A stretch of DNA of 64,000 nucleotides, from the NCBI RefSeq assembly GCF_002019605.1, contig NZ_KV917368.1:4819070-4883069 (forward strand), written 5' to 3'. This stretch comes from Alkalihalobacterium alkalinitrilicum (GTDB taxonomy: Bacteria; Bacillota; Bacilli; Bacillales; Bacillaceae_F). This document shows, one piece after another, positions 44,287-51,782 of the stretch. The notes under the pieces are model-generated. The model made no database searches. It was not told the origin of the DNA and worked only from the letters and a program-made list of their open reading frames with translations. The translations under genes were made by a program, and so were the position numbers. How positions within the stretch are numbered: the stretch's first letter is position 1; each line of letters begins with the position of its first letter.

Positions 44287-44928
44287 CTAATTTATTTTTT
44301 CATAATTGGCAGGATTATTTGCTTGAATTGGGACATTTGTTTCAATATGACCAAAAAGCGCATCCTTAATATTTCCATCAATTAATATTTGTGTTTCGTT
44401 AAATCCGAATTGTTTCATTGTGAGGGCAATTTGTTGTAGAAGCATTTCCTCAATACCAGATCCTACATTGGCATCTAGTAATTCTTCTGAAAACGATACA
44501 TGAGCAATGCCACCTTTTTCTTCTACATATTGCACTTGAACATTAGATGGAATTAATGAAATTAATTGATCGTGTGTAGGACCAGCAACCCAAGCTTCTA
44601 ATGTTTTGACAAAAACATCTTCTTTTTCAGCTTCAATCGTTGTCTCTACTCTGTACATATTCATAACTTGATTATCTGCAAAAAATAACTCAACAGGATG
44701 GACGGTATCTTCTGTTGTAACTTCTGTATTTTCCTCATCTTCGGTAATTGGTTCTGCTAAGTTATCTTCTTCTTGTTGATCATTATCCTCAATAAGCTCT
44801 TCATTATGGTCTGAGTCAATTCCACTACCATTTTCTTCAGGCTCAATAGGTCCTTCACCTTGTCCACAAGCAGCTAATATGAGAGCAGTCAGAATTGCTA
44901 CAAACAACAGATGTAATGATTTTGTCAT
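44287..44928 (-). CDS. GerMN-domain lipoprotein
   Basis: Secreted lipoprotein, 213 aa from the ATG at 44928, which has AGGGGGA 6 nt upstream and restores a proper signal peptide (lipobox LAAC, Cys at residue 21); the frame is open 45 codons further upstream but without initiation signals. A long acidic Glu/Asp/Asn-rich linker (residues 25-80) leads to a GerMN domain with VETTIEAEKEDVFVKTLEAWVAGP and GIAHVSFSEELLDANVGSG. GerMN domains occur in the spore germination protein GerM and related envelope lipoproteins; the function here is probably in cell-wall or spore-cortex biology. Confidence 0.82.
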   Translation of the reverse strand: MTKSLHLLFVAILTALILAACGQGEGPIEPEENGSGIDSDHNEELIEDNDQQEEDNLAEPITEDEENTEVTTEDTVHPVELFFADNQVMNMYRVETTIEAEKEDVFVKTLEAWVAGPTHDQLISLIPSNVQVQYVEEKGGIAHVSFSEELLDANVGSGIEEMLLQQIALTMKQFGFNETQILIDGNIKDALFGHIETNVPIQANNPANYEKIN

Positions 44929-45174
44929 ATAGATCCCCCTAAAAGTAAGAAATAGGTTTATTAATACAAATTTAATTTCCCTATTTCTATTAAGTTGGCT
45001 TTTATTCACAAAGTGCTTAGAAAATAAAGCCAATTTTTTTCTATTGTACAATATAGGCGACAAAATTCAATCATTTTTTGCTCAAAATATGCTCTACACT
45101 TTAATAGAAAATAAAGAACAAAGCTAAGGATAAGTGAATAAAGTGTGTATTCCTAATGATTTCGTCGTTTATCA

Positions 45175-45333
45175 TTAATTTTGAAAAAAAGGAAATACGT
45201 ATTGTACTAGGAACCAAAGAAAACCGAAAAAGATGACAATGTAAGCAACATACTTAATAAAAGTGGCAGCAACCATACTAGAATTTTCTTTCTTTTCAAC
45301 ATTCCGCTTTTGTACTTCTACATTTTTATTCAT
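45175..45333 (-). CDS. Small single-helix membrane protein (52 aa)
   Basis: A 52-codon gene with GGAGG 8 nt before its ATG (45331-45333). The protein has a Lys/Glu-rich cytoplasmic N-terminus of about 20 residues and one hydrophobic segment (AATFIKYVAYIVIFFGFLWFLV) and ends FPFFQN. The strong ribosome binding site, codon pattern and amphipathic design support a real gene. Family and role unknown. It is separated from the convergent-direction neighbours by AT-rich gaps. Confidence 0.65.
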   Translation of the reverse strand: MNKNVEVQKRNVEKKENSSMVAATFIKYVAYIVIFFGFLWFLVQYVFPFFQN

Positions 45334-45543
45334 TGAAATTTCCTCCTTGTTTTATTGCTTGGTTGTTTAACTGTTACCCGAAAAAAATTGTCGGAAAACA
45401 TAAGGTGAGATTTCAAATGGAAATGGGAGGGAGTATGCCTGTAGAACTGCAAAAGAAATCGTTTAGCTATTTTTATTGTTATTTAAACCCAGTATAATGA
45501 TATAATAGATTTATTAGCACAATTTTACATATGGGGTGAGAAA

Positions 45544-46629
45544 ATGCCTCGTGGCAAATTTTTCTATTTTTGTTATGGCGTAATACTTGTATTTTTAATT
45601 ATTTTGTTAGGTTCAAAAGTACAATTTATCTTTAGACCGCTCGTTGTTCTTGTGCAAACATTGTTTGCACCGATCATTATTGCAGGAGTATTGTTTTACT
45701 TATCGCGACCGTTCGTTAATCTTCTGTCTCGCTGGATGCCAAGAGGAATATCCATCTTAATTTTGTATTTAAGTGCGATATCGATTTTCACCATGCTTAT
45801 CTTATTAATTGGACCTGAACTACAAATACAGTTTAACAGTTTAGTTAAAAATATGCCTCTATTTGTTAATGAGATGAGAGATCTACTTATTCAAGTACAG
45901 GAAAATGAATGGGTTGCAAGATTCCAACAAAATGAAAATTACACGATTGAAGAAATTACGTCTAGTCTTGTTGAGTATTTAAATGAATTAGTTTCAGCAA
46001 TTGGTTCGAATGTTGCAACGTTCATTGGTTTTATTACTAATATTATCATCATTATGATCATCATTCCTTTCGTGTTGTTTTATATGTTAAAAGAAGGTGA
46101 AAAGGCGCCTCAACAAGTAATTCGCTTATTACCAGTAAAGCAGCAACAAGAAGGTCGGCATATTTTAAGTGATATGGATACGGCCCTGAGTTCCTATATT
46201 CAAGGTCAAATTATTGTAAGTATTTGTGTCGGAGTGCTGTGTTACATCGGTTTTCTCATTATCGGTCTCGATTATCCGCTCGTGCTAGCATTAATTGCCA
46301 TGTTTACGAATGTTATTCCTTTCGTTGGACCTTGGATCGGCACGATACCGAGTGTGATTGTCGGATTACTTCATTCACCCTTAATGGTGTTACTCGTCAT
46401 CATCGTTGTCATTATTGTTCAACAAGTGGAAAGTAATTTAATTTCACCACAAGTAATGGGAAGGAAATTAGCGATACATCCTTTAACGATTATCTTACTC
46501 CTTTTAGTAGCTGGTCGCTACGCCGGGCTGTTAGGTCTCTTATTAGCAGTACCCACCTATGCAGTCGGAAAAGTAATTGTTAGTCATACGTATCGGTTAT
46601 GGAAGCTGAAAAAGTATCCGATTGAGTAA
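45544..46629 (+). CDS. AI-2E family transporter
   Basis: Polytopic membrane protein of the AI-2 exporter/UPF0118 family, 361 aa, seven or eight helices: two pairs at the N-terminus, a soluble coiled segment (residues 95-150) and a C-terminal bundle with the family motif FTNVIPFVGPWIGTIPSVIVGLL and VESNLISPQVMGRKLAIHPLTII. GGGGTGAGAAA precedes the ATG; TATAAT sequences at 45497 and 45505 suggest the promoter. Some members are sodium/proton antiporters in haloalkaliphiles, others export autoinducer-2; which applies here is not clear. Confidence 0.88.
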   Translation: MPRGKFFYFCYGVILVFLIILLGSKVQFIFRPLVVLVQTLFAPIIIAGVLFYLSRPFVNLLSRWMPRGISILILYLSAISIFTMLILLIGPELQIQFNSLVKNMPLFVNEMRDLLIQVQENEWVARFQQNENYTIEEITSSLVEYLNELVSAIGSNVATFIGFITNIIIIMIIIPFVLFYMLKEGEKAPQQVIRLLPVKQQQEGRHILSDMDTALSSYIQGQIIVSICVGVLCYIGFLIIGLDYPLVLALIAMFTNVIPFVGPWIGTIPSVIVGLLHSPLMVLLVIIVVIIVQQVESNLISPQVMGRKLAIHPLTIILLLLVAGRYAGLLGLLLAVPTYAVGKVIVSHTYRLWKLKKYPIE

Positions 46630-46680
46630 TAAGTGGCAAAGTGATAAAATAGTTAAATTCTTACGATGAGGTGATTCTCT

Positions 46681-47049
46681 ATGGCATACGAAGTTGAAGG
46701 TATTAAACAAATTGAAACAAATGAGTTACAGGAAATTGTAAATGAAGGGAAAGCAGACCCTATTTTAGTAGATGTTCGAGAGCCTGAAGAATATGTAGAA
46801 GGGCATATTAGCAATATTCCTTTAATCCCTATGCATAATTTGCCTGCGCTTATCGATCAATTTGATAAGGATAAAGAATATATTTTCGTTTGTCGAAGTG
46901 GTAATCGAAGCCAAAATGTAGCGATGTTTTTCAAAGAACGTGGCTTTGATAAAGTAAGTAACTATGCCGGTGGCATGTTAGCTTGGGATGGCGAATTAGC
47001 AACAGGTATGGAACGTGTCATTACAGATGTTAAAGAACTTTATAAATAA
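46681..47049 (+). CDS. Rhodanese-like domain protein
   Basis: Single-domain rhodanese, 122 aa. The DVREPEEYVEGHI segment and active-site loop CRSGNRS, with catalytic Cys near residue 71, are intact, so persulfide transfer is possible. GAGGTGATTCTCT precedes ATG. It lies 51 nt after the AI-2E gene and may share its transcript; a strong terminator follows at 47055. Confidence 0.92.
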   Translation: MAYEVEGIKQIETNELQEIVNEGKADPILVDVREPEEYVEGHISNIPLIPMHNLPALIDQFDKDKEYIFVCRSGNRSQNVAMFFKERGFDKVSNYAGGMLAWDGELATGMERVITDVKELYK

Positions 47050-47054
47050 CCAAG

Positions 47055-47096
47055 AAGAGATGCAAACGATTATCAAGACGCTTGCATCTCTTTTCC
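47055..47096 (+). terminator. Terminator of the rhodanese gene
   Basis: AAGAGATGCAA (47055-47065) and TTGCATCTCTT (47082-47092), a perfect 11-bp stem, followed by TTCCTGTTT. The loop contains a further C-G pair set. Confidence 0.8.
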
Positions 47097-47103
47097 TGTT
47101 TAT

Positions 47104-47235
47104 TTACAAATGGTCGGTTTTCTTAGAATATTGATTTTTGCCTCGTTCAGCATTTTTCTCGCGTAAGCTGTTTTTTTGTTGCAGCTTTGCATTGTTATCT
47201 TTCTTCTTCTTGTCGTCATCTTTCGTTACAGACAT
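47104..47235 (-). CDS. DUF3941-like small protein (43 aa)
   Basis: A 43-codon gene with GGGAGGT 7 nt before its ATG (47233-47235). The peptide is very rich in Lys, Asp and Asn, starts MSVTKDDDKKKKDNNAKL and ends QYSKKTDHL, which I recognise as the pattern of the Bacillus-restricted DUF3941 family of about 44 residues. Probably an abundant intrinsically disordered protein; the role is unknown. Confidence 0.78.
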   Translation of the reverse strand: MSVTKDDDKKKKDNNAKLQQKNSLREKNAERGKNQYSKKTDHL

Positions 47236-47356
47236 ACTTGTTACCTCCCTCATCATCGGTGTTCTCCTTTATTGTAACCATGTATTTGACCCGATATGTT
47301 TAGCATTTATCTTTAAGGGTATAAAATCATTAACAAATAATTGGGAGGGAATATAA

Positions 47357-47626
47357 ATGGTTGGTAAAGGAATTATGATAACAGCAGTAGCAGTAGGGGC
47401 GGTAGGAACAGCCATATATACATTTAGCGACAGAACTAAACGAGAAAAAGTCATGAATAAAGTCAGAAAAAAAAGATCTTCAAATCAGATAAAGATAGAT
47501 AAAAACGTTGGACATCCCGACCCTTATGATGTGAAGGATAACACGATGGTTAGTGAAGGGGCTTTATATGCGATACAGCGGTATAATGAAGAGGTTCAAC
47601 AAAAGGACGAAAATAAGACGACGTAA
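47357..47626 (+). CDS. Hypothetical small membrane protein (89 aa)
   Basis: A 89-residue protein with an N-terminal hydrophobic segment (residues 4-22, GIMITAVAVGAVGTAIYTF), a Lys/Arg-rich stretch and a polar C-terminal half with NMVSEGALYAIQRYNEE-like helix propensity. It resembles YtxH-type envelope proteins only in layout. GGGAGGGAATATAA precedes ATG. A terminator begins 8 nt after the stop codon, and a group II intron is inserted right after that terminator. Confidence 0.65.
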   Translation: MVGKGIMITAVAVGAVGTAIYTFSDRTKREKVMNKVRKKRSSNQIKIDKNVGHPDPYDVKDNTMVSEGALYAIQRYNEEVQQKDENKTT

Positions 47627-47633
47627 ACCCTTT

Positions 47634-47657
47634 GAGCTGATACGATCAGCTCTTTTT
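47634..47657 (+). terminator. Terminator that serves as group IIC intron insertion site
   Basis: GAGCTGAT (47634-47641) and ATCAGCTC (47645-47652), an 8-bp perfect stem with a 3-nt loop, then TTTTTACTT. The group II intron begins 4 nt after the T run. Confidence 0.9.
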
Positions 47658-47661
47658 ACTT

Positions 47662-49517
47662 GTGTGCCAGGCATGGCAACTATCTAGGTGGTGAAAGTCC
47701 ACTGTGGGGGTACACATCGACCAACCACTAAGGAAGCGCAAGGTACTTATCGTGAGGTAAGGGCTAGAGGAAGCGTGGAATAAAATCTTGGCTCGACGAA
47801 CAGAAATCTGATACCAAGGCTTTATAAAGGGATGAGGCTCCATGACAAGTCAAAGTCCAAAAGATGTGCGTAACTTTATAGAGTAAATCAGGCGAGTAAA
47901 AGAGGAAAGATAGTTGTCTTACCCTGGGAGATCTTGCGAATGTACATATGTACATTCGAAAAAGGTTAACCGCAAGAAGTCAGCAGAAGCCATAGTAATG
48001 AGTAATCTCATGAAGGGCTGAACAATTTATAGTGTTTCAACGCCACGAATGCGTAAGTGACGAACTCCGAATGTGTTAATGGTGAAAGAATGAGCGTATC
48101 TCAAAGGATAGCCAAAATGGAGCTATCACTTACTACGTGAGAGGAGAGGAGAAACGAGTGTGAAGCTTTTAGAGCAGATTTTAAGTAATCAAAACATGAA
48201 CGAAGCTTACCTGCGTGTTTATAGAAATAAGGGTGCAAGTGGGGTCGACGGAGTAACAGTCGACGAACTAAAACAATATCTGAAAGAGAACAAGGATGAA
48301 CTGCGCCAGCGCATCAGAACAAGAAAATACCAACCACAAGCTGCCTTAAGAGTGGAGATCCCAAAAGAAAATGGAAAGATGCGCAAATTGGGAATACCAA
48401 CAGTAGTGGATAGGGTAGTTCAACAAGCAATTCACCAAGTACTTAGTCCGATATTCGAAAAGCAGTTCAGTGAATTCAGTTACGGCTTTAGACCAAAAAG
48501 AAGTTGTGAGATGGCAATTATAAAAAGCTTGGAATATCTGAATGATGGACACGATTGGATAGTGGACATTGACCTTGAAAGATTCTTCGATACAGTCCAC
48601 CACGATAAACTCATGCGAATTATTGCCAACACAATAGATGATGGAGACGTTATCTCTCTAATAAGAAAATATCTTGTTAGTGGGGTCATGGTGAATGGGA
48701 AATATGAAGAAACACCAACCGGGACTCCGCAAGGAGGTAACCTCAGTCCATTATTGAGTAATATTATGTTGAATGAACTCGATAAGGAATTAGAAAGTAG
48801 AGGATTACGATTCATAAGATACGCTGATGACGCACTCATCTTTGTGAAAAGCGAAAAAGCCGCTGACAGAGTGATGAAATCAATCGTGAGATTTATAGAA
48901 GAGAAATTAGGATTGATAGTAAATGCCGAAAAGAGTAAAGTTTCTCGCCCAAAAGAGTTAAAATTCTTGGGATTTGGGTATTATTATGATCCTAATAACA
49001 AGAGATATCAAGTGCGGCCTCATCCAATTTCAGTACAGAAATTTCAAAGGAAGCTTCGACAATTGACAAAGCGAAATTGGAGTGTTCCGTTAGACTACCG
49101 AATACTGAAACTGAAACAAGTCATATTCGGATGGGTGAATTACTTTAGAATCGCAAATATGAAAACAGCAATGAGTCGAATAGATAAGAAATTACGCTCA
49201 AGATTAAGGGTAATCATCTGGAAACAATGGAAGGTAGCGAAAAAACAAATCAAGTCGCTAACTCAATTAGGGATACCTGAAGAAGAAGCGAAAGGATTAA
49301 CGTTCTGCCGGAAAGGTTATCGGTATATCGGATTATCGAAAGTTGTTCAAAAAGCAATCTCAAACAAAAGACTAAAACAAAGGGGAGTACCCTCTGCTTT
49401 AGAACGTTACTTAAAAGTACACACTGTAATATAAATTGAAACGCCGTATACGAGACCCGTATGTACGGTGTTGTGAGAGGGGCGAAAATAGGTTAACTTA
49501 TTTTCCCTCTACTCGAT
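47662..49517 (+). mobile_element. Group IIC intron, full length
   Basis: Ribozyme-type retroelement of about 1.86 kb. It begins with GTGTG, matching the GUGYG 5' boundary consensus, directly after a rho-independent terminator, the classic target of bacterial class C introns. It carries an intact maturase/reverse transcriptase gene (48160-49434) in domain IV. The 3' end shows a domain V-like hairpin (CCGT/ACGG and ATACG/CGTAT, 49443-49468) and a domain VI-like stem (GAGAGGG/CCCTCT) with a bulged A before CTCGAT. The 3' exon would resume at TTCCTTTTTT. All parts look functional. Confidence 0.85.
48160..49434 (+). CDS. Group II intron reverse transcriptase/maturase (class C)
   Basis: Multifunctional intron-encoded protein, 424 aa, starting at GTG after GGAGAGGAG. 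Reverse-transcriptase blocks are intact: NKGASGVDGVTVDEL, the RKLGIPTVVDRVVQQAI block, DIDLERFFDTV, GTPQGGNLSPLLSNIMLNELD and the catalytic YADD (near residue 222). The maturase/thumb domain follows and there is no HNH endonuclease domain, as expected for class C proteins of about 420 residues. It is close in pattern to the well studied Eubacterium rectale and Geobacillus IIC enzymes (recollection). Confidence 0.95.
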   Translation: MKLLEQILSNQNMNEAYLRVYRNKGASGVDGVTVDELKQYLKENKDELRQRIRTRKYQPQAALRVEIPKENGKMRKLGIPTVVDRVVQQAIHQVLSPIFEKQFSEFSYGFRPKRSCEMAIIKSLEYLNDGHDWIVDIDLERFFDTVHHDKLMRIIANTIDDGDVISLIRKYLVSGVMVNGKYEETPTGTPQGGNLSPLLSNIMLNELDKELESRGLRFIRYADDALIFVKSEKAADRVMKSIVRFIEEKLGLIVNAEKSKVSRPKELKFLGFGYYYDPNNKRYQVRPHPISVQKFQRKLRQLTKRNWSVPLDYRILKLKQVIFGWVNYFRIANMKTAMSRIDKKLRSRLRVIIWKQWKVAKKQIKSLTQLGIPEEEAKGLTFCRKGYRYIGLSKVVQKAISNKRLKQRGVPSALERYLKVHTVI

Positions 49518-49584
49518 TTCCTTTTTTAAAGAATAAGCTAAAATAAATTTATAGATATGAAACTTGAATACACAAAAGGCATGG

Positions 49585-49623
49585 AGAGAAAGCTTACTGA
49601 TTTCAAGTGAGCTTTCTCTTTAT
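49585..49623 (+). terminator. Hairpin terminator upstream of the YitT-family gene
   Basis: AGAGAAAGCTTACT (49585-49598) pairs with AGTGAGCTTTCTCT (49606-49619), 14 bp with one G-U pair, then TTAT. It is strong enough to end transcripts leaving the intron region or to act as an attenuator for the gene starting at 49688. Confidence 0.65.
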
Positions 49624-49687
49624 GTGTTTAATATAGTCTCGAAACGTTAAAACTACAATTAGCACTATTATGTAGGAGAAGATAAGC

Positions 49688-50509
49688 ATGGAAATTGTAA
49701 AAAAGTTAATTGTAATTATTTTGGGTGCCCTTCTATTAGCTATAGGCTTAAATATCTTTTTAATTCCAGCTAACGTATTTGCGAGTGGATTTACAGGGGT
49801 AGCTCAGCTCATCGCAACGCTTATTCCGTTGTCGACAGGTATCCTTTTATTACTTTTAAATATACCAGTTGCGATCTTAGGTTGGTTAAAAATTGGGAAA
49901 GCTTTTACTCTTTATAGTTTTTTAAATGTAGTGCTTACGACAATCTTTCTAGAAATCATTCCTGTGATTGAAATTTCATCTGACTTACTTTTAAATGCCG
50001 TGTTTGGTGGAGTTATTTTAGCGTTAGGTGCGGGGATCACCCTTAAATGGGGGGCATCTTCTGGTGGTTTGGATATCATTGCTCTATTTTTATCACGTAA
50101 GAGTGATCGCCCTGTTGGTATTTATTTTTTCGGTTTAAATGCACTTATTGTGATTACTTCAGGTTTATTATTTGATTGGGAAAGAGCGCTTTATACACTA
50201 GTATCGTTATATGTCAGTTCAAGAGTGATTGACGCTATTTACACACGTCACGTAAAATTAACAGCTTTTATTATTACGAAAAACGCTGATAAATTAAAAA
50301 AAACTATACATGATCGAATTACGAGAGGTATAACACGAATACCTGCAAAAGGTGGCTATTCACAAGAAGAAAAAGAAATAGTGATGATAGTTATTACGAG
50401 ATATGAGCTCTATGAATTAAAGAAAGTCATTCAAGAAGTAGATCCTAGTGCCTTTACAAACATTGTGGAAACCGCGGGTATCTTTGGTTTATTTAGGAAA
50501 GAAAATTAG
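49688..50509 (+). CDS. YitT family membrane protein
   Basis: Membrane protein of the YitT/DUF161 family, 273 aa, five N-terminal helices followed by a soluble C-terminal DUF2179 domain (residues 185-270, ITRGITRIPAKGGYSQEEKEIVMIVITRYE). GSGFTGVAQLIATLIPLSTGILLLLLNIPVAILG is typical. AGGAGAAGATAAGC precedes ATG. B. subtilis has several paralogues of unknown function, thought to be transporters with a nucleotide-sensing tail. The following lipoprotein gene begins 15 nt later. Confidence 0.88.
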   Translation: MEIVKKLIVIILGALLLAIGLNIFLIPANVFASGFTGVAQLIATLIPLSTGILLLLLNIPVAILGWLKIGKAFTLYSFLNVVLTTIFLEIIPVIEISSDLLLNAVFGGVILALGAGITLKWGASSGGLDIIALFLSRKSDRPVGIYFFGLNALIVITSGLLFDWERALYTLVSLYVSSRVIDAIYTRHVKLTAFIITKNADKLKKTIHDRITRGITRIPAKGGYSQEEKEIVMIVITRYELYELKKVIQEVDPSAFTNIVETAGIFGLFRKEN

Positions 50510-50524
50510 AAAGGAAGAAGTGAG

Positions 50525-51019
50525 ATGAAAAAAATACTCTCTTTGTCGTTATTGATTGTTATAGCATTAGTAGGATGTGGTACATCTGATGAAGTTACCG
50601 AAACAAACGGTGAAGGTAATCAAGGGGGAGAAGAAGTGAGTACACTAGCAACATCTTTAAAAGTAGATAAAGAAGAAGACCAACTTGCTTTTACAATATC
50701 GCTAACCAATAAAGGTACAGAAGAAGTGAGTTTGCAATTCCCAACAGGACAATTGTTTGATTTTATGGTCGCCACAGAAAAAAGTGAAGTGGTTTATAAG
50801 TATTCAGAAGGAATGATGTTCACTCAAGCAATCGTTGAAAAACAGTTAGGTCCGAATGAAACGATTACGTTTACAGATGAATGGGATTTAACGTTCGATG
50901 GGGAGAGAGTACCTGCTGGTAGTTATAGAGTAATTGGCGAACTACCAATCATGACAGTGAATGGAAACGAAGCATTTAGAGAACAATTTCTCGTCGAGGA
51001 AAATATTATTATCGAGTAA
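50525..51019 (+). CDS. BsuPI-family lipoprotein
   Basis: Secreted lipoprotein, 164 aa, lipobox LVGC with Cys at residue 18 and a Gly/Glu-rich linker. The C-terminal 115 residues match the BsuPI domain (intracellular proteinase inhibitor fold): LATSLKVDKEEDQLAFTISLTNKG, LQFPTGQLFDFMV and ETITFTDEWDL. AAGGAAGAAGTGAG precedes the ATG. It shares a transcript with the YitT gene. It may inhibit a protease at the membrane surface, but the name reflects homology only. Confidence 0.85.
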   Translation: MKKILSLSLLIVIALVGCGTSDEVTETNGEGNQGGEEVSTLATSLKVDKEEDQLAFTISLTNKGTEEVSLQFPTGQLFDFMVATEKSEVVYKYSEGMMFTQAIVEKQLGPNETITFTDEWDLTFDGERVPAGSYRVIGELPIMTVNGNEAFREQFLVEENIIIE

Positions 51020-51091
51020 AATAAAAACAATGGAAAGACGTCTCTAAGTTTTGCCACTTAGAATGTGTATTCGTTGACCCACTGAATAGCT

Positions 51092-51136
51092 AGAGGTACA
51101 ACAAATATTAAATGTTGTACCTCTTTTCGGTTTTAT
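51092..51136 (+). terminator. Terminator of the yitT-like/BsuPI operon
   Basis: AGAGGTACAACA (51092-51103) and TGTTGTACCTCT (51113-51124), a perfect 12-bp stem with a 9-nt loop, followed by TTTCGGTTTTATT. Confidence 0.85.
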
Positions 51137-51150
51137 TGCAATCCTGTTGT

Positions 51151-51513
51151 GGAAAAATCAGGAGACAGCCGTAACGAAAGAAGAGGATAAGTGTCCATAA
51201 GAGGAAAAATCAAGAGACAGCCGTAACGAAAGAGGAGGATTAGTGCCCGTAAGAGGAAAAATCAGGAGAATACGGTAACGAAAGAGGAGGATTAGTGCCC
51301 GCAAGAGGAAAATTCAGGAGAATACGGTAACGAAAGAGGAGGATTAGTGCCCGTAAGAGGGGAAATCAGGAAAATACGGTAACGAAAGAAGAGGATTAGT
51401 GCCCGCAAGAGGAAAATTCAGGAGAATACGGTAACGAAAGAGGAGGATTAGTGCCCGTAGGAGGAAAAAATTAGGAGAACTCGGTAACGAAAGAGGCAGA
51501 TTAATCCCCATAA
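51151..51513 (+). repeat. Seven-copy 52-bp tandem repeat
   Basis: Units start at 51151, 51203, 51255, 51307, 51359, 51411 and 51463; the last has one extra base and decays. Each contains GGTAACGAAAGAGGAGGATTAG followed by TGCCCGYAAGAGG in variant form. Copies differ at several positions each, so the array is not brand-new. There are no spacers, so it is not a CRISPR. Each unit holds a Shine-Dalgarno AGGAGG, GTG, and in copies 1-5 eleven codons before TAA. The rest of 51137-51617 shows no conventional gene. Confidence 0.9.
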
Positions 51514-51550
51514 AACAAGTAGGTGAATGAGGTCTCAAAAAAGAAAGATT

Positions 51551-51590
51551 AAAAAAACGCGAAAAATGAGAAGAGTTCCCATTTCACGCG
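51551..51590 (-). terminator. Terminator of the SNF2 helicase operon
   Basis: CGCGAAAAATG (51558-51568) and CATTTCACGCG (51580-51590) pair at 9 of 11 positions; seven T residues follow on the minus strand. It lies 28 nt after the stop codon of the 54-aa gene. Confidence 0.65.
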
Positions 51591-51617
51591 CTTTAAATAG
51601 CCTTTTGATCAAAATTA

Positions 51618-51782
51618 CTATTTCGGTCCCCACTCTTTTTGGGCAGCGTTTTGAATAGATTCCAACAATAATTTCCACTCTTTTCCAAGTTCTTCATAGT
51701 TAGTTATATTAGCTTCTTTTTCGGGCAAAATTCCTTTTCCCTTCCAGTATTCGGCACAATGTTTCGGAACTACTCGTTTCAT
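51618..51782 (-). CDS. Small hypothetical protein (54 aa) at the end of the SNF2 operon
   Basis: A 54-residue soluble protein starting MKRVVPKHCAEYWKGKG and ending AAQKEWGPK. Its ATG overlaps the helicase TGA as ATGA (51779-51782), so the two are translationally coupled, which is the main evidence that it is real. One Cys, several Trp and Lys; predicted mostly helical. Unknown family. It may be a small partner of the helicase. Confidence 0.65.
   Translation of the reverse strand: MKRVVPKHCAEYWKGKGILPEKEANITNYEELGKEWKLLLESIQNAAQKEWGPK

Noticed and set aside
45427-45495. Twenty-codon frame with a good ribosome binding site (GGGAGGGAGT) upstream of the AI-2E gene
   Set aside because: Very short, overlaps the predicted promoter region of the next gene, and no leader-peptide logic (repeated codons, attenuator) is visible.
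51151-51513. CRISPR array
   Set aside because: Units are directly adjacent with no unique spacers, the unit is 52 bp and degenerate, and no cas genes are nearby.
51344-51538. Antisense 64-codon frame across the tandem repeat
   Set aside because: The 52-bp unit is not a multiple of three, so the frame is an accident of the repeat and has no initiation signals.
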